A stretch of DNA of 25,123 bases from JBGTCY01 sp041748615. GTDB lineage: Bacteria > Bacteroidota > Bacteroidia > Chitinophagales > CAIOSU01. Under the pieces are notes generated by a model that made no database searches, was not told where the DNA came from, and saw nothing but the letters and a program-made list of their open reading frames with translations. Of this stretch, positions 15,509-22,284 are shown one piece after another. The position numbers were made by a program, and so were the translations under genes. The first letter of the stretch is position 1. Each line of letters starts with the position of its first letter. The DNA lies in contig JBGTCY010000262.1 of assembly GCA_041748615.1 (NCBI GenBank), positions 1 through 25,123 on the forward strand, written 5' to 3'.

Positions 15509-17293
15509 ATGAGCACGATTCCCGTCACTTCTTCCGGCACCGGCAAAGGCAGTCTTTTCGATTTCACCTTGTTGAAAAAGATATTGAGACTGGCAAAGCC
15601 ATTCAAACGTCAGTTCATGATTGCTACTGTGCTGGCGGTGTTTCTTGCCGTGCTCGCGCCCGTGCGCCCTTGGCTCATCCAAATCACGGTGGATGAACAT
15701 ATCCTCAATTTCCATTACAGCGGATTGCTCTGGATGAGTATCATCCTCATTGTGCAATTAATCATTGAAAGCATCGCCCGATATTATTTCAGCTACATCA
15801 CAAGCTGGCTCGGACAGTCGGTGATTAAAAACCTGCGCGTGCGCGTGTTCAGTCATCTCATCGGTTTGAAACTTTCGTTTTTCGACCGCACACCGATTGG
15901 CACCGCCACCACCCGCACCATTAATGATGTGGAAACAATCAACGATATTTTTTCCGAAGGACTGATTACGATTATTGCCGACCTGCTCACTATCGTCACT
16001 ATCATCGGGGTGATGCTGTATGTGGACTGGCGGCTGACATTGGTGAGCCTTTCCACTTTTCCTGTTTTGCTCTACGCGACTTATATTTTTAAGGAAAAAA
16101 TAAAATCCTCCTTCACCAAAGTGCGCAACCAGGTGGCGCGGCTCAACGCTTTTTTGCAGGAGCACATCTCCGGCATGAGGGTGATTCAGATTTTCAATGC
16201 CGAAGAAATCGAGATGGAGAAATTCCGCAAAATCAATGAAGAGCATAAAAAAGCGAACATCGAAAGCATCTGGTATTTTTCGATTTTCTTTCCGCTGGTG
16301 GAAGTGGTACTGGCGAGCGCGCTGGGCTTGCTCGTGTGGTATGGCGCGATTCGCGTGGTGCAGGACGTCACCACCATCGGAACACTGATTTCCTTTATCC
16401 TTTTGCTCAATATGTTGTTTCGCCCGCTGCGGATGCTTGCCGACAAGTTCAATACTTTACAAATGGGGATAGTCGCTTCCGAGCGTGTGTTTAAGTTGCT
16501 TGAGCAGGAAGACCGCATCGAAAATACCGGCAGCGCCCATGCGGAAAATATCAAAGGCGAAATCGAATTTAAAAACGTGTGGTTCGCTTATGTGGACGAA
16601 GTGTTCGTGCTGAAAAACATCAGCTTCCGTTTGGATGCGGGAAAAACGCTCGCCATCGTGGGTGCGACCGGCTCCGGCAAATCGTCCATCATCAACACAC
16701 TCAACCGCTTTTATGAAATCAACAAAGGCGACATCTTAGTGGACGGAACGAGCATCCGCGATTACGATTTGTTTTCACTGCGCTCGAAAATCGGGTTGGT
16801 GTTGCAGGACGTGTTTTTGTTTTCCGGCAGCATCATGGAAAACATCACGCTGCGCAATGAGCGTATCACCCGCGAGCAGGCGATTGCCGCAGCGAAAATG
16901 GTAGGCGCGCACGACTTCATCATGCGATTGCCCGGGCAATATGACTATAACGTGATGGAGCGGGGCGCGATGCTTTCGATGGGACAGCGGCAATTGATTT
17001 CCTTCATCCGCGCGTTGGTATTCGACCCGAAAATTTTGATTTTGGATGAAGCCACTTCCAACATTGACACCGAAAGCGAGCAGTTGATTCAAAACGCGAT
17101 TACCCAACTCGTGAAAGGACGCACTTCGATTATCATCGCTCACCGCCTTTCTACCATTCAAAAAGCGGACGCCATCATGGCGCTCGACCACGGTGAAATC
17201 AAAGAAATCGGCACCCACAATGAATTGCTGAAACATAATGGCTATTACAGTAAACTGTATGAGATGCAGTTTAAGAAGGGGACTGCTGTATAA
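15509..17293 (+). CDS. MsbA-like ABC exporter (fused permease and ATPase)
   Basis: A 594-aa half-transporter expected to dimerise in the inner membrane and export a lipid-like or hydrophobic substrate using ATP. Residues about 35-325 form the six-helix ABC transmembrane domain (clear segments at 36-55, 73-90, 150-172, 178-195, 257-280 and 290-308). The nucleotide-binding domain follows: Walker A GATGSGKS (385-392), Q-loop Gln433, signature LSMGQ (489-493), Walker B ILILD with Glu514, and the switch His in AHRLST. All catalytic residues are intact. Length and order fit the MsbA/multidrug exporter family, but the substrate cannot be read. It is probably transcribed separately from hipBST, from which it is separated by 93 bp and an inverted repeat. 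Confidence 0.9.
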   Translation: MSTIPVTSSGTGKGSLFDFTLLKKILRLAKPFKRQFMIATVLAVFLAVLAPVRPWLIQITVDEHILNFHYSGLLWMSIILIVQLIIESIARYYFSYITSWLGQSVIKNLRVRVFSHLIGLKLSFFDRTPIGTATTRTINDVETINDIFSEGLITIIADLLTIVTIIGVMLYVDWRLTLVSLSTFPVLLYATYIFKEKIKSSFTKVRNQVARLNAFLQEHISGMRVIQIFNAEEIEMEKFRKINEEHKKANIESIWYFSIFFPLVEVVLASALGLLVWYGAIRVVQDVTTIGTLISFILLLNMLFRPLRMLADKFNTLQMGIVASERVFKLLEQEDRIENTGSAHAENIKGEIEFKNVWFAYVDEVFVLKNISFRLDAGKTLAIVGATGSGKSSIINTLNRFYEINKGDILVDGTSIRDYDLFSLRSKIGLVLQDVFLFSGSIMENITLRNERITREQAIAAAKMVGAHDFIMRLPGQYDYNVMERGAMLSMGQRQLISFIRALVFDPKILILDEATSNIDTESEQLIQNAITQLVKGRTSIIIAHRLSTIQKADAIMALDHGEIKEIGTHNELLKHNGYYSKLYEMQFKKGTAV

Positions 17294-17433
17294 TAGGTTT
17301 CGCTGCTGCGTTCGATGTACGCTTGTTGGTTGTGCATTTCGCTTCAGGCATTCAATAGACAAAACAAGGGAGGGGTGTTATCAAAAAAGCCTCAAAGCAC
17401 ATCTTATCTCTATAATGATTTGAAGAATAAAAC

Positions 17434-18432
17434 TCACTCTCTCAACTTCTCAAAAATCTCCAATAAATCCCCCCGCTGAAAAAACGGGTTGACGATTAAG
17501 CTGTCTTGCCGGGTTTGGTTGAAAATTTTGAGCATCCCGGAATTGGGTGTCAGCGAACCTTCTTTTTTTTCTGCCAAGCCGCCATCGTATTTGAACCTTG
17601 TTCCCGTTTCCCGTTCAACCGCCCAGCCGGCAACTATCCATTTAGCCGCATCGCTGTAGCGTATCCATACGTATCCGTTGACGCCCCAATCTTCTCCCCA
17701 TGAATTCATCACCTCGAAACTGCCGCCATAAATATTATCATTATACCCGATAATCGTCATGGCATGACCGTAGCTGTTATTGATGTTGTCGGTATATGAC
17801 GGAGTCCATAAATAGGACTTGCAGTTGGTAAATGATGCAGGAACATTCATTCCGATAACTACAGGCATACCGCTTGCCAGCGCATCTTTTATATTCATCA
17901 GGTTTTGGATGCGGTAGATATTCGTTGGTTTAACTTTTATTGCTTGCTTCACATCTTCATCATATACCGGAGGATAGCTGCTGCACAGCACATTATTAGT
18001 GAACGGATAGTAATTAGGATATTCCACCATCATCATCGGTACGACACCATGCATCATTAGATTGAGTGCTGTCAACTCCGCATCCAATCCCACATTGCAA
18101 TAATAATCGGAGTGTAATTTGTTGGTGTAATAAATAAAAAACGGTGAGGGGCGCAGCAGCGAAATCTCATCTTTGTTTGTTTTCCCCAATTGCCTTGCAA
18201 ACAAAATGGTCATGGCATTGGCGTAGGATTGCGCCACGCATGTGCTGTTATCCTGCGGATAAATGTAAGGAGTGTATTGTTTCAGGGAAACGGATGTCGG
18301 CATCGGACTTCTTAATGCCTCTACCACATCCCGCTGCTCATACTTTTCTTTATCAAAAATGAATCCCTGAGCGAAAACGCTTGCTGAAATAACCAAAATC
18401 AGGAAGCTGGTAATACCTATTTTATTCTTCAT
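17434..18432 (-). CDS. Secreted papain-like (C1 family) cysteine protease
   Basis: A 332-aa exported peptidase. A signal peptide (MKNKIGITSFLILVISASVFAQ) is followed directly by the catalytic domain. Gln60 (oxyanion) and nucleophile Cys65 lie in YPQDNSTCVAQSYANAMT, His223 in YGHAMTIIGYND, and Asn243 in MNSWGEDWGVNGYVW; the NSWG...WG..GY block is diagnostic of clan CA C1 proteases. No long propeptide is evident, and a ~60-residue extension of unknown role follows (GLAEKKEGSL to the end). The residue after Cys65 is Val rather than the Trp of papain. The start overlaps the end of the anti-sigma gene by 11 bp, so the protease is the third gene of a sigma/anti-sigma operon and is likely under its control. 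Target proteins are unknown. Confidence 0.85.
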   Translation of the reverse strand: MKNKIGITSFLILVISASVFAQGFIFDKEKYEQRDVVEALRSPMPTSVSLKQYTPYIYPQDNSTCVAQSYANAMTILFARQLGKTNKDEISLLRPSPFFIYYTNKLHSDYYCNVGLDAELTALNLMMHGVVPMMMVEYPNYYPFTNNVLCSSYPPVYDEDVKQAIKVKPTNIYRIQNLMNIKDALASGMPVVIGMNVPASFTNCKSYLWTPSYTDNINNSYGHAMTIIGYNDNIYGGSFEVMNSWGEDWGVNGYVWIRYSDAAKWIVAGWAVERETGTRFKYDGGLAEKKEGSLTPNSGMLKIFNQTRQDSLIVNPFFQRGDLLEIFEKLRE

Positions 18433-19174
18433 ACGGTAAGATTTTAAAGTTGGTGTTTTTCTTTTCCAAAAGGCTGATAGTATCTGTTTTTTCCATTGCT
18501 AATTTATAAAAAGTAAGTCCCGATTTCAGAAACAGAGTATCGTTCGGGCTAAGATTGTCTTTCCGTTGGTAAAGAAACATATCAGCGTCAAAACTTCCAA
18601 ATAGATACAGCGTGTCCGATAAGAAATAGGCATTTTCGTACTTGCTTTCCCGGATAACTAACATAGGCAATTCCCCGATTTTAAATGAATCAATGCTTTG
18701 TAAGGGCAGGTTTCCAAATTGCAAAAGCATTTCATAAGGCAAAATTTCAGCATCTGCCCGCTCAACTTTTCCGGGGTTGTTTGTAATATAGTTCCTGATA
18801 AAATGCAAGTCTTTGCCGTCCACTATTGTTGGTTTGTCATTCACAACAAACAGGAGAACAGCCGCAACAATGATAACAGCCGCAAGCGAGGCTGCAACTG
18901 CATAGTATCGAAATGGAATAATCCTTCCGCTTGTGTCTGCGCTGCCTTTATCATCTTTGTGCTGACGCTCGTACTCCTCTGCAATATGAGCGAGTTTATC
19001 CCGCAAGTCTTTTTTATTGCTGTATGCAACAGAAGTTTTCACATCTTTCAGAAACGCAAATAAGTCGGCAAACTCGCTGTCGATTTCAAGGCGCTTTTCA
19101 ACGTCAAGCCGTTCGCTGTCTGTCAAGCCGTTGTCAAGATACCGCTCAATTAATATGACGTCATTTTCATTCAT
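18422..19174 (-). CDS. Probable membrane-anchored anti-sigma factor
   Basis: A 250-aa single-pass membrane protein. The N-terminal ~85 residues (ENDVILIERYLDNGLTDSERLDVEKRLEIDSEF...) resemble the cytoplasmic sigma-binding region of Bacteroidota anti-sigma factors. One transmembrane helix spans about 89-111 (YYAVAASLAAVIIVAAVLLFVV). The outer ~135 residues are a periplasmic sensor domain I do not recognise; it contains a GELPMLVIRES and FLSDTLYLFGSFD beta-rich region. No FecR motif or zinc-finger HxxxCxxC was seen. It overlaps the ECF sigma gene by ATGA (19171-19174) and the C1 protease by 11 bp. Sequestration of the cognate sigma factor is inferred from gene order and topology. Confidence 0.7.
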   Translation of the reverse strand: MNENDVILIERYLDNGLTDSERLDVEKRLEIDSEFADLFAFLKDVKTSVAYSNKKDLRDKLAHIAEEYERQHKDDKGSADTSGRIIPFRYYAVAASLAAVIIVAAVLLFVVNDKPTIVDGKDLHFIRNYITNNPGKVERADAEILPYEMLLQFGNLPLQSIDSFKIGELPMLVIRESKYENAYFLSDTLYLFGSFDADMFLYQRKDNLSPNDTLFLKSGLTFYKLAMEKTDTISLLEKKNTNFKILPYEE

Positions 19175-19737
19175 GCTTCCTGGTAGTTTTTAGCGGCTGC
19201 CCGCAGCTTTTTCAGGCATTTATATTTTTGAGTTTTTGCGCTTTCCATATTGGTATAATTCATTTTCTCCGCTATTGCTTCCAATTTCATCTTTTGAAAA
19301 TAATACAATTCCAAAAGCTCTCTGCATGCCTCTCCTGCTTGTTCAAGAAGGCGATACAGCAACTCCTGCCTTTCCGTTAATTCCATATTCGCCTCAAAGT
19401 CACCTTCAACGGTGAAACTTTCGGAATGTGTTTCTTTTAACTCAACCGTGTGATGCTTGCCGCGCAACTGTTTCAGCAGGATATTCTTGCACACGGCATA
19501 TAAAAAAGTAGTAACCGAGCAGGAGAGTTTGAATTCCGGGGCAACGGATTTTTCATACAGCACGATAATACCCTGCTGCAAAATATCTTTCACATCATCC
19601 TCGCTGCCGCTGTTGGTCAGCACCAATTTTCGGATAACGGGATAGTTGTCGCTGTAGAGTCGCTTCAGGATTGCACTGTCAGCCGACCGGATGCTGTCCA
19701 GCAATTCTTCTCCTGAAATATTAATTTTTCTAATCAC
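19171..19737 (-). CDS. ECF-type RNA polymerase sigma factor
   Basis: A 188-aa sigma-70 family protein of extracytoplasmic-function type. Region 2 covers about residues 20-95, including SEDDVKDILQQGIIVLYEK (the helix that binds core polymerase) and TTFLYAVCKNILLKQLRG (region 2.3-2.4, -10 recognition). Region 4 lies at about 120-185, with LLELYYFQKMKLEAIAEKMNYTNMESAKTQKYKCLKKLR as the -35-binding helix-turn-helix. No ATG is available near the N-terminus: candidates are GTG 19737 and TTG 19746. GTG was chosen because homologues typically begin xRKxNIS, and because a TATTTTTG promoter-like element overlaps the TTG. It heads a tightly overlapping operon with the anti-sigma factor and the C1 protease. 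Confidence 0.82.
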   Translation of the reverse strand: MIRKINISGEELLDSIRSADSAILKRLYSDNYPVIRKLVLTNSGSEDDVKDILQQGIIVLYEKSVAPEFKLSCSVTTFLYAVCKNILLKQLRGKHHTVELKETHSESFTVEGDFEANMELTERQELLYRLLEQAGEACRELLELYYFQKMKLEAIAEKMNYTNMESAKTQKYKCLKKLRAAAKNYQEA

Positions 19738-19743
19738 GGCTAA

Positions 19744-19751
19744 CAAAAATA
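19744..19751 (-). promoter_or_regulatory. -7-like element directly before the sigma gene
   Basis: On the minus strand TATTTTTG (exact TAnnTTTG) ends 6 nt before GTG 19737. A TTG 18 nt further upstream could be the -33 core. If used, the sigma transcript would be essentially leaderless. Confidence 0.35.
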
Positions 19752-19808
19752 GAGATAAACGCTAATTTTCAAAATATCAATGGAATATTTCGCAGAAACA
19801 AATGTTCG

Positions 19809-19816
19809 TAAATTTG
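19809..19816 (+). promoter_or_regulatory. -7-like element directly before the kinase operon
   Basis: TAAATTTG (exact TAnnTTTG) ends 4 nt before ATG 19821, so the transcript would be nearly leaderless. The -33 match is weak (TTTC at 19788-19791, spacing 17). It mirrors the arrangement of the divergent sigma gene. Confidence 0.35.
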
Positions 19817-19820
19817 GGTG

Positions 19821-20069
19821 ATGAGTAAAAAAGTAAAAAATATAACGAAGAAAAAAGCAACGCCACGAAAAGCAGCCCTCACGAAACGGGTGGTTGTGAG
19901 GGCGGGCGGCAATGCCGTGCGCAAAGCTTCCGCGCGAGCAATGGCGATTGAAGGGTTTGTGATAAAAGCCGAAGGAGGCTGGATTGTCCGGCATTATGCG
20001 GATGGAAAGGTTGAGAAATTAAAAAGAATATCAACTGCCAAACACCCTTCAAAAATTGTCCTTGACTGA
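19821..20069 (+). CDS. Small basic protein preceding a zeta-like kinase
   Basis: An 82-aa protein not recognised as a named family. The N-terminal ~40 residues are Lys/Arg/Ala-rich and probably disordered (KKVKNITKKKATPRKAALTK...). The C-terminal part looks like a small beta unit (AIEGFVIKAEGGWIVRHYADGKVEKLKRIS). ATG 19821 was chosen over the GTG immediately before it. The stop codon lies 16 nt before the ATG of the P-loop kinase, or overlaps that gene if a TTG start is used. By position it is the likely antitoxin or partner of the kinase. It does not resemble the acidic three-helix epsilon antitoxin or the HTH protein PezA. The basic tail suggests nucleic-acid binding, which is inference. 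Confidence 0.7.
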   Translation: MSKKVKNITKKKATPRKAALTKRVVVRAGGNAVRKASARAMAIEGFVIKAEGGWIVRHYADGKVEKLKRISTAKHPSKIVLD

Positions 20070-20085
20070 TACATACCCGCTGAGG

Positions 20086-20847
20086 ATGCGGATTTTTGCC
20101 GGACCTAACGGTTCAGGTAAGAGTACCATTATCAACGCAATCAGAAAGTATCGGGTAAACAACCTGCCTATTGATTTCGGCATTTACATTAATGCAGATG
20201 ATATTGCCGAAGAGTTAAGAAACGGAAATTTCACTTTTGATGCTTACAAGGTGCAAGCTTCCGCCAACGAGTTTCGGGAAGTAGCCTTTGCTTCAGGTTT
20301 GGTAGGATCTCGTTTTAGTAAACAGGAGTTTGACAAATGTTTTTCATTTTCCAAAAACCATATTACCCTTCAAACGCTCAACGCAGATAAATACCTTTCA
20401 CAAATTCTGGCTGATTTTCTGAGAAAAAAGCTGTTGCACGAAAAGAAAAAATTTTCTTTTGAAACCGTCTTTTCCCATGCTTCCAAAGTTGAATTCATGC
20501 GCGATGCTGCTGCCGCGGGATATAAAGTTTACCTGTATTTTATTTCAACGGAGCATCCTGATATCAATAATTACCGGATAGGCGTACGTGTCAAGCAGCG
20601 TGGTCATGATGTTCCTCCTGATGTGGTGGAAGCAAGATATTACCGCTCATTGGGTTTGCTTTTTGATGCGGCTCAGGTGGCGTATCAATGTTACTTTTTT
20701 GACAATTCAAAAGAGGGAGAAAATTTCAAGCCTTTCGCTCACTTCAAAATCGTGGATGGAGAAAAGAAATGGGATGATATTGACCGCTCGATAGTGCCTG
20801 AATGGTTTATAAAGTATTATTCCGAAAAGGCGGCACGCAATGGCTGA
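20086..20847 (+). CDS. Zeta-toxin-like P-loop kinase (COG4185 type)
   Basis: A 253-aa P-loop NTPase of the zeta toxin/predicted ABC-type ATPase group. Walker A GPNGSGKST is at residues 6-14; INADDIAEELR follows, with the Asp of the substrate-binding region; then KFSFETVFSHASKVEFMRDAAAAGYKVYLYFI, typical of zeta kinases; then RIGVRVKQRGHDVPPDVVEARYYRSL, the lid/Arg-rich signature of COG4185 proteins. Zeta toxins phosphorylate UDP-N-acetylglucosamine and block peptidoglycan synthesis; whether this relative uses the same substrate is unknown. ATG 20086 begins exactly at the first beta strand. TTG starts at 20056 or 20062 would add up to ten residues and overlap the upstream gene. It ends with an ATGGCTGA overlap with a small downstream ORF. 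Confidence 0.8.
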   Translation: MRIFAGPNGSGKSTIINAIRKYRVNNLPIDFGIYINADDIAEELRNGNFTFDAYKVQASANEFREVAFASGLVGSRFSKQEFDKCFSFSKNHITLQTLNADKYLSQILADFLRKKLLHEKKKFSFETVFSHASKVEFMRDAAAAGYKVYLYFISTEHPDINNYRIGVRVKQRGHDVPPDVVEARYYRSLGLLFDAAQVAYQCYFFDNSKEGENFKPFAHFKIVDGEKKWDDIDRSIVPEWFIKYYSEKAARNG

Positions 20848-21010
20848 AGGAAATTTCAGCGGGGTGGGGTTCGTGGACATCAAACGCTTTGTCAAAGCGT
20901 TGCGCAAATATTACGTGATACTGCCAAGATCATTCGCCACTAAGGATTTTGAAGCCGGGGATGCGTTTACAGAAGATATCCAGAAAACGGGTATTGAGAT
21001 TAAGTTTTAG
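20840..21010 (+). CDS. 56-aa small protein coupled to the kinase gene
   Basis: A short frame starting at ATG 20840, which shares ATGGCTGA with the kinase stop codon (8-bp overlap), and ending at TAG 21010. The peptide has a mixed, protein-like composition: MAEGNFSGVGFVDIKRFVKA, then LRKYYVILPRSFATKDF, an acidic stretch EAGDAFTEDIQ, and GIEIKF at the end. It reads as an amphipathic basic helix followed by a short acidic tail. No family is recognised. The overlap geometry typical of coupled genes and the lack of any competing frame support it as real. It could be a second antitoxin or accessory subunit of the kinase locus. Confidence 0.55.
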   Translation: MAEGNFSGVGFVDIKRFVKALRKYYVILPRSFATKDFEAGDAFTEDIQKTGIEIKF

Positions 21011-21036
21011 CTTTCCTGTAAACTTTGAATTTGCTG

Positions 21037-21351
21037 ATGAAAAATATTGAATTACATACAGCAATAAGTGAATTAAAGAATTTTCTTTCGGAATTTTCAG
21101 ACGCTTACAATCACAAAAAATCGTTTCGAACCGCTAAAATTAGAGATGAGCAAATCGCAAAAGACCAACGGTTAATTGACAGGGTTAACAGCTATTTGAA
21201 TGATAATGGAATTCTACTTTTAGCGTATAAGGAAGAAGTTGCCAATAATCCTATGTATTTAAATGAAATCAGGGATGAACTTCGTCATCCTGAAAATTTC
21301 CGAAGTACACTTGGAGAGGTTCTTCAAAGGTTAGAAAACAAAAAGCAATAG
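21037..21351 (+). CDS. Hypothetical helical protein
   Basis: A 104-aa protein of unknown function beginning at ATG 21037 (a TTG four codons upstream at 21025 is possible). It is largely alpha-helical and charged: MKNIELHTAISELKNFLSEF, then KIRDEQIAKDQRLIDRVNSY, and a C-terminal EIRDELRHPENFRSTLGEVL helix pair. No membrane segment, signal peptide or Cys. It lies 26 bp after the 56-aa ORF and is probably the last gene of the kinase operon, since over 100 bp of gene-free sequence follow. No function can be assigned. Confidence 0.65.
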   Translation: MKNIELHTAISELKNFLSEFSDAYNHKKSFRTAKIRDEQIAKDQRLIDRVNSYLNDNGILLLAYKEEVANNPMYLNEIRDELRHPENFRSTLGEVLQRLENKKQ

Positions 21352-21455
21352 CGAACCCCTTCGTACATCTCAGGTACTCCCTCCCAAAGGTTACCTTTTC
21401 CCCTCCCCCGGTATCAACCGCCCGAACTCATTTTTTAACCTAAATAAATCATCTT

Positions 21456-21701
21456 ATGAAAACCTTGAACACCATTCTCACGGTATTATTTTGGGCGGCT
21501 TTGATTATCGGGCTGTTGCCCACGGTCAAAGGATTTGAGGCATTGAATTATTTTCCCCACAACGCAAAGTGGTTCCATTTTGCCGGTGTTATTACCGGGA
21601 ATTTGTTTGCTTACGCCACCATTCCCGGCATCATCTGGGTCATCCGGTATTTTGTGCGCAGAAGCATGAACCAAACCGATACCGCTGCCGGAACCAAATA
21701 A
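21456..21701 (+). CDS. Small two-helix membrane protein
   Basis: An 81-aa hypothetical inner membrane protein. One hydrophobic segment spans about 7-25 (ILTVLFWAALIIGLLPTV). A second lies at about 41-66 (FHFAGVITGNLFAYATIPGIIWVIRYF), followed by a basic turn and a polar tail (RRSMNQTDTAAGTK). No family recognised. It is followed after 84 bp by a small secreted protein gene on the same strand. Both genes have a similar ATTTTTTAACC-type sequence shortly upstream, so a shared promoter or leader type is possible. Confidence 0.7.
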   Translation: MKTLNTILTVLFWAALIIGLLPTVKGFEALNYFPHNAKWFHFAGVITGNLFAYATIPGIIWVIRYFVRRSMNQTDTAAGTK

Positions 21702-21785
21702 TTTTTTACCCCCGCGGGTTACTTTTTTCAACCGCGCGGTATGAACGGACGAAACCAATTTTTTTAACCAAAAAACTCAAACATC

Positions 21786-22136
21786 ATGAAACAGTTACTT
21801 TTTATCATCGCAATGCTTTTCGGAACGGCTATCCTGGCTGACGCGCAGGTGAACCCCAACCATGTTTATGTGAACGGCTACACCCGTTCCAACGGCACGT
21901 ATGTGCAGCCTCACTACCGCACCGCGCCCAACTACACCATTAACGACAACTTCTCCACCTACCCCAACGTGAACCCCTACACCGGCAAGGTGGGTACGGT
22001 GATGCCAAGTTACAGCTACACCTACACACCGAGCTACAACTACTTCACGCCAAGCAACGCATACACTACCCCATCCGGTTATACGCCCATACCGTCAAGT
22101 TTTTACAACTCAAGCTTTTTCAGAAGTGGGTGGTAA
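21786..22136 (+). CDS. Small secreted Tyr/Pro/Asn-rich protein
   Basis: A 116-aa exported protein with signal peptide MKQLLFIIAMLFGTAILADA and no Cys. The mature part starts with a widely conserved bacterial motif, VYVNGYTRSNGTYVQPHYRT, then APNYTINDNFSTYPNVNPYT and GKVGT. A low-complexity Tyr/Thr/Ser/Pro tail follows (SYSYTYTPSYNYFTPSNAYT). The NPYTGKxGT block recurs in short hypothetical proteins of many phyla. No function is known to me. A strong hairpin closes the unit downstream. Confidence 0.75.
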   Translation: MKQLLFIIAMLFGTAILADAQVNPNHVYVNGYTRSNGTYVQPHYRTAPNYTINDNFSTYPNVNPYTGKVGTVMPSYSYTYTPSYNYFTPSNAYTTPSGYTPIPSSFYNSSFFRSGW

Positions 22137-22165
22137 AGTGGTTTTAGCATTTTTGAGTATATTCA

Positions 22166-22197
22166 ACCCCTGAAGGGACCCAACTCCCTTCAGGGGT
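22166..22197 (+). terminator. Hairpin terminator after the small secreted protein
   Basis: ACCCCTGAAGGGA (22166-22178) pairs perfectly with TCCCTTCAGGGGT (22185-22197) around loop CCCAAC. It lies 29 bp after the stop codon. No long T-run follows, but the 13-bp GC-rich stem is strong. It separates the preceding genes from the ATPase/HEPN unit. Confidence 0.6.
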
Positions 22198-22284
22198 ATT
22201 CTGTGTTATAATCATTTAGGATAGTGTTACCCTTGAGTTGATTAACAAAAATAACAAACGATAGGTAAAAAACAATCAAACAAT

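Noticed and set aside
15758..16246. 162-aa minus-strand open frame inside the ABC exporter
   Set aside because: It is antisense to the conserved transmembrane domain, with His/Gly-rich artefactual composition.
20588..20794. 68-aa frame inside the kinase gene
   Set aside because: It is an out-of-frame shadow of the conserved lid region of the P-loop kinase.
21702..21785. GC-rich partial inverted repeat CCGCGGGTT / AACCGCGCGG between two small genes
   Set aside because: The arms need a bulge to pair and the stretch overlaps the likely promoter of the next gene; too weak to call a terminator.
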